This document shows, one piece after another, positions 1 to 7,095 of a stretch of DNA of 64,000 nucleotides. Both the position numbers and the translations under genes were made by a program. Each line of letters begins with the position of its first letter. Within the stretch, counting starts at the first letter, position 1. The DNA lies in NCBI RefSeq assembly GCF_026340255.1, contig NZ_JAPEPJ010000001.1:4901975-4965974 (forward strand), written 5' to 3'. This DNA is from Streptomyces sp. NBC_01408. Lineage in GTDB: Bacteria; Actinomycetota; Actinomycetes; Streptomycetales; Streptomycetaceae. Under the pieces are notes generated by a model. That model was not told the origin of the DNA. It saw nothing but the letters and a program-made list of their open reading frames with translations, and searched no databases.

Positions 1-2
1 AC

Positions 3-191
<189 letters not shown>

Positions 192-241
192 CCGGCGAAA
201 TCCACATGTACGGGCGTCCGGACTCCTGTTAGGTTCATCGT

Positions 242-973
242 GTGCCGAAGCTGAATCAGATCATCGCAGTGGAAAAGGGCGTCAAGTCCAAATCCCTCCA
301 GGAGCTCTCGCAGGCTCACCACGACGTCCAGAAGCCCGCCCTGCTGGCCGGCATCTCCCGGACCTACCAGCCCAAGGACGAGGAGGGCGAGCAACTGCCC
401 CCGGAGTCCACGCGGGTGCAGGTCAAGGCCGAGGACGTGCTGCGGGCCACGGCGGGGACGCTGACGCGGCTGTTCGACGTGACGGCGACCAAGGACTGGG
501 CCAACCGCAGCGCGGCCGCGGACGTGGTCGTGGACGGCTCGGTGCTGTTGGAGCAGGTGCCCGTGCCGTACCTGCTGTTCCTGGAGAAGCAGCTGACGGA
601 CATGCACACCTTCGTACGGAAGCTGCCGGTGCTGGACGCCTCCGAATCCTGGAACCTGGACCCGTCCACGGACTCCTGGAAGACGGACCCGGTCCGCACC
701 ATCCGCACCAAGAAGGTGCCGCGCAACCACGTCAAGGCCGAGGCGACGGACAAGCACCCGGCGCAGGTCGAGGTGTACTACGAGGACGTCCCCGTCGGGT
801 ACTGGACGACGGTGAAGTTCTCCGGCGCGCTGCCCGCCCGCAGGGTGAACGAGCTGCTGGACCGGGTGGAACGGCTCCAGCAGGCGGTCAAGTTCGCCCG
901 CGAGGAGGCCAACAGCACCGAGGTCAGCGACCAGCGGGTCGGCGACGCGGTGTTCGGCTACCTGTTCAGGTAG
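242..973 (+). CDS. Uncharacterised 243-aa protein preceding tRNA-mimic RNAs
   Basis: I do not recognise a characterised family. GTG start at 242; 243 aa, no signal peptide or membrane segment, so presumably cytoplasmic. The N-terminus is lysine-rich (K-G-V-K-S-K-S), and the middle is charged with an R-T-I-R-T-K-K basic stretch, compatible with nucleic-acid contact. The C-terminal third (from about residue 195) looks alpha-helical, with heptad-like leucines over L-L-D-R-V-E-R-L-Q. Its stop lies 10 bp before two hairpins and then two tandem tRNA-like RNA elements on the same strand, so protein and RNAs are probably one transcript. It is too short to be a TROVE/Ro60 protein (about 500 aa) and shows no ligase motif. 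A role as RNA partner or processing factor is inference from position only. Confidence 0.8.
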   Translation: MPKLNQIIAVEKGVKSKSLQELSQAHHDVQKPALLAGISRTYQPKDEEGEQLPPESTRVQVKAEDVLRATAGTLTRLFDVTATKDWANRSAAADVVVDGSVLLEQVPVPYLLFLEKQLTDMHTFVRKLPVLDASESWNLDPSTDSWKTDPVRTIRTKKVPRNHVKAEATDKHPAQVEVYYEDVPVGYWTTVKFSGALPARRVNELLDRVERLQQAVKFAREEANSTEVSDQRVGDAVFGYLFR

Positions 974-982
974 CCCCATGAT

Positions 983-1018
983 CGCCCCCCGTTGTGAGCG
1001 GGGGGTGCGCGAGAGCGC
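983..1018 (+). other. Two adjacent hairpins between the 243-aa gene and the tRNA-like RNAs
   Basis: Hairpin 1 pairs C-G-C followed by five Cs (983-990) with six Gs then T-G (1000-1007), one G-T pair, loop of nine. Hairpin 2 is a perfect GCGC-GAGA-GCGC stem with a GNRA tetraloop (1007-1018). There is no U-tract, so this looks more like a processing or insulating structure at the head of the RNA array than a classical terminator, although intrinsic termination in Streptomyces often lacks a U-tract. The bases 1009-1014 could also pair downstream. Confidence 0.5.
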
Positions 1019-1020
1019 AA

Positions 1021-1154
1021 GCTGAAACTGATGTTGAAGCTGACAAGGGGTGTCAGTTGGGGGTTCGAATCCCTCCCCCGGCACTGCGTGCCGGGGTGGC
1101 CCAAGCCTGGCAGAGGCGGCCCCGTTAAATTCAGATTCTCGCTCCAGTCTCAGC
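1021..1154 (+). ncRNA. tRNA-mimic RNA unit 1 (YrlA-like / permuted tRNA architecture)
   Basis: Pairing read directly: T-arm with stem 1059-1063/1071-1075 and canonical loop TTCGAAT. Then comes acceptor-like stem 1076-1082 (CCCCGGC) with 1090-1096 (GCCGGGG), perfect, capped by 1083-1089. U8-like T1097 follows, and a D-arm 1099-1117 (GCC...GGC, loop containing GG). In place of an anticodon stem, upstream and downstream flanks pair: 1047-1051/1119-1123, then 1036-1043/1131-1138 (one mismatch), then 1021-1030/1145-1154 (one mismatch). So the 3' half of a tRNA precedes the 5' half, and the acceptor stem is closed by a loop. This is the known layout of the tRNA-like module of bacterial Y RNAs (YrlA), or of a permuted tRNA gene. 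I cannot say which from sequence. Confidence 0.75.
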
Positions 1155-1180
1155 ATTCGCCGCCGAACACCGGATCGACC

Positions 1181-1288
1181 GAGCGTGGACGATCACCGAC
1201 GGATGGGGGTTCAAGTCCCTCCTGCGCCTCTCTCGTGGCGCGGTAGTTCAAAGGCAGAACACGTCGGTCTCAATATGATCCGCGACTC
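1181..1288 (+). ncRNA. tRNA-mimic RNA unit 2 (YrlA-like / permuted tRNA architecture)
   Basis: Same order as unit 1 but different sequence. T-arm 1205-1209/1217-1221 has loop TTCAAGT. Acceptor-like stem 1222-1228 (CTGCGCC) pairs with 1237-1243 (GGCGCGG), seven pairs with one G-U, capped by 1229-1236. T1244 and A1245 sit at positions 8-9. The D-arm is GTTC/GAAC (1246-1249/1257-1260) with loop AAAGGCA. The flanks pair at the anticodon-stem position: 1197-1201/1262-1266, 1191-1195/1276-1280 and 1181-1187/1281-1288 (bulged A1285), with a three-base bulge 1188-1190. The pairings differ in sequence from unit 1 yet keep every helix, so the fold rather than the sequence is conserved between copies. 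A terminator follows at 1326. Confidence 0.75.
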
Positions 1289-1325
1289 TTAAACGCCGCC
1301 GGTGTGCGCAATTGGGTGGCAAGCA

Positions 1326-1358
1326 GGAGCCCGGGAGCTGGACATGCTCCCGGGCTCT
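1326..1358. terminator. Bidirectional terminator
   Basis: A perfect 12-bp stem (1327-1338 with 1346-1357, GAGCCCGGGAGC and its complement) with a 7-nt loop. It sits between the rightward RNA array and the leftward anti-sigma gene and can serve both. Confidence 0.8.
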
Positions 1359-1394
1359 GTCACGTTCCCGCCCCCACCGCCCGGACGGGGACCG

Positions 1395-2120
1395 CTACAC
1401 CGGTACGGACACGAACGCCCTGCCCGCCTCGTTCTCGACGAGGATCGCCTTGACGTTCGAGGGATCCACGGCCGCCGAGCCGTCCAGCGACGCCCCCTTG
1501 CCCTCCCCGTTCTCCTGGCTGCCCACGACCCAGCCGCCCGCGGTGGTGCGCGTACCGTCCTTGGCGACCACGACCAGCCGGCACCGCTCGCCCGGGGGAA
1601 TCCCCGTCACGGCAGCGTTCACCCGCACCCACTGCGTCGCGGGCATCATCTGTACGGTCATCCGCGCACCCGTGCCCCGATCGGTGGCCGAGGCCACCTT
1701 GGTCCCGGCCGGGGGCGCCGAAGGGGCCGCGGAGGCCGACGGGGACGGCTGCGGAGGCAGCGCCCGGGCTTCCGGATCCCCGCCGCCGAGCTGCGCGCCG
1801 GCCCAGAACACCGCGGCCATGGAGGCCGCAGCGGCCAGCCCCGCGAGACCCAGCCGGCGGCGCTGCGCACCGGCCCGCTCGCCGCGCATCTGCCGCAGCG
1901 TGCGCTGGAGCAGCAGATCCCCGCCCTGGGGCGGTCCGTCGAGGAACGCCTCCTCGGGCACCTCGCCGAGCGCCAGCTCCATCTCGCGCAACGCGGCCAC
2001 CTCCTCCCGGCACTGCACACATCCGCGCATGTGCTCCTCGACCCGGCGGGTCTCCTCGTCGTCCAGGACGCCGAGCACGTACGGGCCGAGCAGTTCCTCC
2101 TCGTGTCGCTGCCGGTTCAT
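1395..2120 (-). CDS. RskA-type transmembrane anti-sigma factor with zinc-finger N-domain
   Basis: 241 aa. The N-terminal anti-sigma domain has the zinc-binding H-x3-C-x2-C signature (H-M-R-G-C-V-Q-C). A single membrane helix follows at about residues 95-115 (L-G-L-A-G-L-A-A-A-A-S-M), then a Pro/Ala linker and an extracytoplasmic RskA-like beta domain. The protein would hold the cognate ECF sigma factor at the membrane until regulated proteolysis. Its ATG overlaps the stop of the sigma gene by 4 bp, the usual translational coupling of such pairs. The signal sensed is not inferable. Confidence 0.92.
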   Translation of the reverse strand: MNRQRHEEELLGPYVLGVLDDEETRRVEEHMRGCVQCREEVAALREMELALGEVPEEAFLDGPPQGGDLLLQRTLRQMRGERAGAQRRRLGLAGLAAAASMAAVFWAGAQLGGGDPEARALPPQPSPSASAAPSAPPAGTKVASATDRGTGARMTVQMMPATQWVRVNAAVTGIPPGERCRLVVVAKDGTRTTAGGWVVGSQENGEGKGASLDGSAAVDPSNVKAILVENEAGRAFVSVPV

Positions 2121-2728
2121 GCCACCACCTCACGCAGTCCGGCGGGCTGCTGGGGCGGCCTGCCCGTTCGATTTCCTGTTCTGGAGCCGTTCCCCCTGGC
2201 ACCGCTGTCCGTGAAGACCTCGCGCAGGGCCTTGAGGGCGTAGTGCGAGCGCGATTTGACCGTGCCCGCGGGGATGCCGAGGCTGTCGGCGGCCTCCGCG
2301 ACGCTGAGCTGCCGGTAGTACAACTCCTTGAGTACGTCACGGTGTTCCGGTGACAGCTGGTCGAGTGCCCCCAGGACCGTCATCGAGTCCACCACGGAGT
2401 CGGCGTGGTCCGCCTCCACGGGGGGAGCGGACGCCTCCCCGGAGACCTCCGGCGGACGGGCGGCCTTGGCCCGGTACCGGTCGGTGATGATGTTGCGGGC
2501 CACCGTGAGCAGCCAGCCGCGCACCGAGCCCTTCCCGTTGACCAGGACCTCGGAATGCCGCCAGGCCCGGATCAGGGTCTCCTGGACCACGTCCTCGGCG
2601 GCGGCCCGGTCTCCGGTCAGCCGGGTGGCGTACGCGAGCAGGGCATGGCCGTGCTCCTCGTACACCGACTTGATCAGTGCCTCATCGGTCGAGCCCCGCC
2701 GAGTGCGGGGCCACAGTGGTCCGGCCAT
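2117..2728 (-). CDS. ECF RNA polymerase sigma factor (SigK-like)
   Basis: 203 aa from ATG 2728, chosen because a purine-rich GAGAGGG ribosome site precedes it and region 2 begins about 15 residues later; an upstream in-frame extension looks non-coding. Region 2 carries D-V-V-Q-E-T-L-I-R-A-W-R, and region 4 carries the helix-turn-helix L-S-V-A-E-A-A-D-S-L-G-I-P-A-G-T-V-K-S-R. The factor directs RNA polymerase to a small regulon and is controlled by the overlapping anti-sigma gene. The target promoters are unknown; autoregulation is typical of the class. Confidence 0.93.
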   Translation of the reverse strand: MAGPLWPRTRRGSTDEALIKSVYEEHGHALLAYATRLTGDRAAAEDVVQETLIRAWRHSEVLVNGKGSVRGWLLTVARNIITDRYRAKAARPPEVSGEASAPPVEADHADSVVDSMTVLGALDQLSPEHRDVLKELYYRQLSVAEAADSLGIPAGTVKSRSHYALKALREVFTDSGARGNGSRTGNRTGRPPQQPAGLREVVA

Positions 2729-2811
2729 CTCACCCTCTCCGTCTTCCTCGCTTACCAGGTGCGGTCGGAACACGCCCTGCGCGCACGCGCGGTTCACGTG
2801 ACGTACATCAC

Positions 2812-3810
2812 TCAGATCCGGCAGGCGCGGCCCGTGTTGAGGCAGTCGGCCACCGAGGCCATCTGCTGGTCGGTCATCGCGTTCACGAACATCGCGTGGT
2901 CCGTCTTCGGGCTGTGCCGCTGCTCGGGGAAGGAGTCGAGCGCGACCGGCACGCCCTGGGGGAGCTCGTACGTGAAGGAGATCCGCAGCTCGGGCACCGG
3001 GAAGGTGCCCCGCGGGCATACACCGCCCGCTGCGGGGAACAGCAGGTGCGAGCGGTGCCCCGCGCTGCTGGTGTCGATGCCGTTCCAGCAGCTGGGGAAG
3101 GCCAGGGTGCGGGTGAGCCGGTCGCCCTCGGGGCAGCGGGGATAGCGGGTGGTGGACCGGTCGGGGGAGCCGGAACAGCCCCAGCGGGCCCGGACGTCGG
3201 CGTCGCTGCCCGCCGTGTGCGCGACGGCGTCGCCCGTCATCCCGCGCAGGAACCGCGGCATCGGCACCACCTTGCTCGCCGGGTTGCCACGGAACTCCAC
3301 CAGGACCGAGGCCTCCGGCACGATCTCACCGGTGTTGCCGTGGCCCGCCGAGGTCTCGTGCGGGCGCGTGCCAGGCCGGTCCAGGCGGCGCAGGACGGGC
3401 CAGTAGTACGTGGACCGGTCGCCGCCTTTGCAGCTGGTGGCGGCCGCGTCCAGGGACTCGTCGGTCGACATGGCGTCGGTGGAGAGGTTCCCCACGTACG
3501 CGTGCGTGTGGTGGGCCCCGGCCCGCAGTCCGGGCGAGACGACCAGGTTGTCCTCGTTGTAGTGGCCCTGCTCGTTGCGGCCGCAGTCCACCGCCACCGA
3601 GCCGGTCGAGGCGTCGGGCCCCGGCGCCGGCGCGCGGTCCGGGGCACCCGGAACGTCGCGGATGTCCACGTAGTCGGAGGGTGCGGGACCGGTGGCGCCG
3701 GCCCCGTGCTGCGGACCGGCCGCTCGCGAGGCACCCAGGACGGCGGCGAGCAGCCCGCCGCCCAGGACCAGGCAGATGACGACAGTGAGCAGGCGGTGTT
3801 CGTTCCCCAT
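2812..3810 (-). CDS. Secreted DUF1996-domain protein
   Basis: 332 aa from ATG 3810; the frame could also open at a TTG at 3846, but that adds residues before the signal anchor. An N-terminal hydrophobic segment (L-L-T-V-V-I-C-L-V-L-G-G-G-L-L-A-A-V) acts as signal peptide or anchor. The body has the DUF1996 hallmarks: a histidine cluster H-H-T-H-A-Y-V-G-N, several conserved cysteines, and the F-P-S-C-W-N-G motif. Fungal and streptomycete DUF1996 proteins are extracellular and of unknown function. It is transcribed toward the sigma gene and ends 83 bp from it, so it could belong to its regulon. Confidence 0.85.
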   Translation of the reverse strand: MGNEHRLLTVVICLVLGGGLLAAVLGASRAAGPQHGAGATGPAPSDYVDIRDVPGAPDRAPAPGPDASTGSVAVDCGRNEQGHYNEDNLVVSPGLRAGAHHTHAYVGNLSTDAMSTDESLDAAATSCKGGDRSTYYWPVLRRLDRPGTRPHETSAGHGNTGEIVPEASVLVEFRGNPASKVVPMPRFLRGMTGDAVAHTAGSDADVRARWGCSGSPDRSTTRYPRCPEGDRLTRTLAFPSCWNGIDTSSAGHRSHLLFPAAGGVCPRGTFPVPELRISFTYELPQGVPVALDSFPEQRHSPKTDHAMFVNAMTDQQMASVADCLNTGRACRI

Positions 3811-3975
3811 GGCGGTCACGTTTGCCGGTGGCGCCACCGGCGTCAACCTGGCATCCGCATGGCGAGCGTCAGTCCGCCGCTTTCCCGTCAGATCCCGCCA
3901 TACAGCGACAAGTCATGTCCTGTAACCATCGCGGGTGGTTGCCGAGCCGGAGGAGGACCGAGCACAGTACGCCGT

Positions 3976-4713
3976 ATGACACCCGCTGAGCTCCTGCACG
4001 CCTTCGCCCGCACCCGCGCCTCGCTCGACGGCCGCGAGGTGACGTTCTGGTGGTCCGGCGACGTCTACTCCTGGGCCCCGGGCGAGCCCTACCAGCGCCT
4101 CTTCGGCTTCGAGGGGCTCAATGCCGCCCGGCTCGTCACGGACGAGGAGAGCGGCGGCTACCAACTGCTCTCCAGGGAAGCCGCCTTCTACCTGGACCCC
4201 CTCACCCGGGAGGTCTTGGAGACCTGGGAGGGCAAGCCGGTGGTCCACGTCTGGAACGATCCGGCCAACCAGAAGCTGCGCCCCTTCCCCGTCCCCCTCA
4301 CGGACCTCGGCGAGCAGGTCTGCTTCAGCCTGGAGATCCCGCTGGCCTACCCCTCCCCGCTGCCCGTCGAGGAGTACCCGCGGAACTCGGCCGACGACAC
4401 CTACCGGGCGCTGGAACTCTTCCAGTTCTTCGCGCCCGCGTCCGTCCTCACCACCGAGGCGGCGAGCGTCCCCTCGACCATGTCGTGGACGCGGATGTCC
4501 CCGTGGCTCCCCTGGATGGAACGGGGCGGGCGGGCCGGCGGCCTCACCTTCCACTGCCGGGGCCGCAAGCTGGACTCCTACGACGAGGTCCCGGAACGCA
4601 CGCGCGCCTACATCGCCGAGCGGCACCCCGAATTCGCCCACGCGCCGGAGAAGTGGAGCGAGCCGAACGAGACCAGCTGGACCTACTTCCGCAAGCTGTC
4701 CGGCGGCCGGTAG
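3976..4713 (+). CDS. DUF1838 family protein
   Basis: 245 aa from ATG 3976. No signal peptide. The sequence matches the general pattern of DUF1838 proteins: an opening on R-x-S-L-D-G-R-E-V-T-F-W-W-S-G, repeated short beta strands, W-E-G-K-P-V-V-H-V-W-N-D-P, and the S-W-T-R-M-S-P-W-L-P-W-M segment. Members have no established activity; a lipocalin-like ligand-binding barrel is plausible but unproven. It is divergent from the DUF1996-like gene (165-bp shared upstream region) and monocistronic. Confidence 0.85.
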   Translation: MTPAELLHAFARTRASLDGREVTFWWSGDVYSWAPGEPYQRLFGFEGLNAARLVTDEESGGYQLLSREAAFYLDPLTREVLETWEGKPVVHVWNDPANQKLRPFPVPLTDLGEQVCFSLEIPLAYPSPLPVEEYPRNSADDTYRALELFQFFAPASVLTTEAASVPSTMSWTRMSPWLPWMERGGRAGGLTFHCRGRKLDSYDEVPERTRAYIAERHPEFAHAPEKWSEPNETSWTYFRKLSGGR

Positions 4714-4725
4714 CAGGCCCCGGCG

Positions 4726-4755
4726 GCCGCCCCCCGGCGCCGCGGGGGGAGCGGC
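4726..4755 (+). terminator. GC-rich terminator after the DUF1838 gene
   Basis: GCCGC followed by a C-tract (4726-4735) pairs with a G-tract, a bulged A and GCGGC (4744-4755). The rest of the 350-bp interval to the protease start shows no ORF I can support and presumably holds the protease promoter. Confidence 0.6.
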
Positions 4756-5064
4756 AGGGGCCGGACAAGGGTTTTCCCCGTATCGAGTTCATCCCCGTGT
4801 TGCCTACTGTCTGCCCACCGGCGATCTTCCCCCTGCCCGACAGCCCACGCTCCAACCCCACATGGCGCGATGCCGTCGGGCCGGGCGGATCGCCGGTCAC
4901 GCCGTTGCCCGGCCCCACCGCCGTGGACGGGCAGCGTGGCGCGCGGCGGTGGCCGGGGCGGGTTCGACCAGCCCCTCCCGGTCCCGTGGCCGCCGGTTCA
5001 CCTCCCACACTGCACCGACCGGCCGCTCCGGCCTGCCCGGAAACGGCCCTCGAAAGGGAACACC

Positions 5065-6861
5065 GTGCACGCAACCAGACGCAGGCTCATATCCGTCGTG
5101 GCGATGTCCGTCACCCTGCTCGCCGGTTCCGCCACCGCCTCGGTGGCCGTCGCCGCCGATGTTCCGGCCCCCGCACCGGCCGCCACCGTCGCCCCCACCG
5201 CGCCGGTCGAGAACCTCATCGTCGGATACAAGTCCACGGCGACGGAGGCCAGCTCCAACACCGCGGCCGCCGACGACGCCACCGCCAAGGGCAAGAAGGC
5301 CGGCAAGAAGGCGACGTTCGACCGCCGCCTCGGCACCGGAGCCGCCCTGGTCAACCTGGGCGGAACCGTCGCCCCCGCCGAGGCCGCCGACGTCATGGCG
5401 CAGTTCCGCGCCGACCCGGACGTCGCCTACGTCGAGCCGGACTCCCGGGCCTACGCCCTGGCCACCCCGAACGACACCGAGTACGCCAAGCAGTGGGACC
5501 TCTTCGAGCCCACCGCCGGCATGAACGTCCCCGCCGCCTGGGACAAGACCACCGGTACGGGCGTGACCGTCGCCGTCCTCGACACCGGCTACGTCGCCCA
5601 CTCCGACCTCGCCTCGAACGTGGTCGCCGGCTACGACTTCATCAGCAGCTCCAGCGCCGCCCGCGACGGCAACGGCCGCGACAACAACCCCGCCGACCAG
5701 GGCGACTGGAGCGCGGCCGGCGAGTGCGGCATCGGCTCCAAGGCCAGTGACTCCTCCTGGCACGGCACCCACGTCGCGGGCACCATCGCCGCGTCCACGG
5801 GCAACAGCAAGGGCGTCGCCGGCATCGCGTACGGCGCGAAGATCCAGCCCGTCCGCGTCCTCGGCAAGTGCGGCGGCGCCACCTCGGACATCGTCGACGC
5901 CATCACCTGGGCCTCCGGCGGCACCGTCCAGGGCGTCCCGGCGAACGCCACCCCCGCCAAGGTGATCAACATGAGCCTCGGCGGCTCGGGCGCCTGCACC
6001 TCGTCCTACCAGAACGCCATCACCGCCGCTGTCGGCCGGGGCACGACCGTCGTCGTGGCCGCGGGCAACAGCAACGCGGACGCCGCCGGCTTCTCGCCCG
6101 CCAGCTGCAACAACGTCGTCAACGTGGCCGCCAGCAGCCGCTCCGGCGACCGCTCCTTCTACTCCAACTACGGCGCGATCATCGACGTCGCCGCCCCGGG
6201 CGGTGAGACCCGCCGCGCCACGGACACGCCCGGCACCGTCACCACCCCCGAGAACGGCATCCTCTCCACCCTCAACGGTGGCACCACCACCCCGGGCGCC
6301 GAGATCTACAAGCCCTTCCAGGGCACCAGCATGGCCGCCCCGCACGTCGCGGGCCTCGCCGCCCTGCTGAAGTCGGCGAACTCCGCGCTGACCCCGGCCC
6401 AGATCGAGTCGGCCATCAAGGCCAACGCCCGCCCGCTGGCCGGCACCTGCACCGGCGGCTGCGGCACCGGCCTCGCCGACGCGGCCGCGACCGTCGCGGC
6501 CGTGACCTCCGGTCCGGTCACCCCGTCCTTCGAGAACACCGCGGACTTCGCCATCGGTGACAACACCACCGTGGAGAGCCCCCTCACCGTCAGCGGCGTC
6601 ACCGGCAACGCCCCGGCCGCCCTCAAGGTGGGCGTGAACATCGCGCACACCTACATCGGTGACCTCAAGGTCGACCTGGTCGCCCCCGACGGCTCCGTCT
6701 ACACGGTGCACAACCGCACCGGCGGCAGCGCCGACAACATCAGCCAGGTCTACACCGTCAACGCCTCCTCCGAGGTCGCGAACGGCACCTGGAAGCTCCG
6801 CGTGAACGACAACGCGGGCGGCGACACCGGCAAGATCGACTCCTGGAGCCTCGGCTTCTGA
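5065..6861 (+). CDS. Secreted S8 subtilisin-like serine protease with P-domain
   Basis: 598 aa from GTG 5065, chosen because AAAGGGA precedes it and a signal peptide follows at once (cleavage near A31). An I9-type propeptide (about 48-130) precedes the catalytic domain. The triad is visible: D173 in V-L-D-T-G, H233 in H-G-T-H-V-A-G-T, S422 in G-T-S-M-A-A-P-H-V-A-G, with the oxyanion Asn in A-A-G-N-S. From about residue 500 a proprotein-convertase P-domain follows (F-E-N-T-A-D to W-S-L-G-F), normally a folding or stability module. It is exported, self-processed and likely used for extracellular protein degradation during development. Monocistronic. Confidence 0.95.
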   Translation: MHATRRRLISVVAMSVTLLAGSATASVAVAADVPAPAPAATVAPTAPVENLIVGYKSTATEASSNTAAADDATAKGKKAGKKATFDRRLGTGAALVNLGGTVAPAEAADVMAQFRADPDVAYVEPDSRAYALATPNDTEYAKQWDLFEPTAGMNVPAAWDKTTGTGVTVAVLDTGYVAHSDLASNVVAGYDFISSSSAARDGNGRDNNPADQGDWSAAGECGIGSKASDSSWHGTHVAGTIAASTGNSKGVAGIAYGAKIQPVRVLGKCGGATSDIVDAITWASGGTVQGVPANATPAKVINMSLGGSGACTSSYQNAITAAVGRGTTVVVAAGNSNADAAGFSPASCNNVVNVAASSRSGDRSFYSNYGAIIDVAAPGGETRRATDTPGTVTTPENGILSTLNGGTTTPGAEIYKPFQGTSMAAPHVAGLAALLKSANSALTPAQIESAIKANARPLAGTCTGGCGTGLADAAATVAAVTSGPVTPSFENTADFAIGDNTTVESPLTVSGVTGNAPAALKVGVNIAHTYIGDLKVDLVAPDGSVYTVHNRTGGSADNISQVYTVNASSEVANGTWKLRVNDNAGGDTGKIDSWSLGF

Positions 6862-7095
6862 TCCGGCCGCCCCGGCCCCGGTCCGGCGCCCAACTCCGGC
6901 TGACGGTCCGATAGTACGGACCAATCTCAATCCGCGGACCTGCCTATACACCTCGTATCGGCAGGTCCGACGGGTTTTCCCGGCGACCGACTGAATTCTG
7001 CGTCACAATCCGGGTCCACCCGGCATCTGACCTCGTATTGTCGCGTCTCACAGGAAAGGCACAGGAGCTGGGGACCGAGAGGCTGGTGGCTGTGC

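Noticed and set aside
1124-1130. Reading TAA (unit 1) or CTC (unit 2, 1267-1273) as anticodons
   Set aside because: If these are Y RNAs the anticodon position is the stem joining the rest of the molecule, and junctions are not defined; no amino-acid identity can be assigned.
1021-1300. Canonical tandem tRNA genes
   Set aside because: The 5' acceptor strand at 1090-1096 does not pair with the 3' strand of the next unit (1222-1228) but pairs perfectly with the preceding one, and no complete anticodon arm lies between D-arm and T-arm in linear order.
2677-4713. Very long open frame covering the sigma, DUF1996 and DUF1838 genes
   Set aside because: The composition is Arg/Gly/Ala-rich with no domain; its upstream part is a shadow of genes on the other strand. 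Only the last 245 codons are real.
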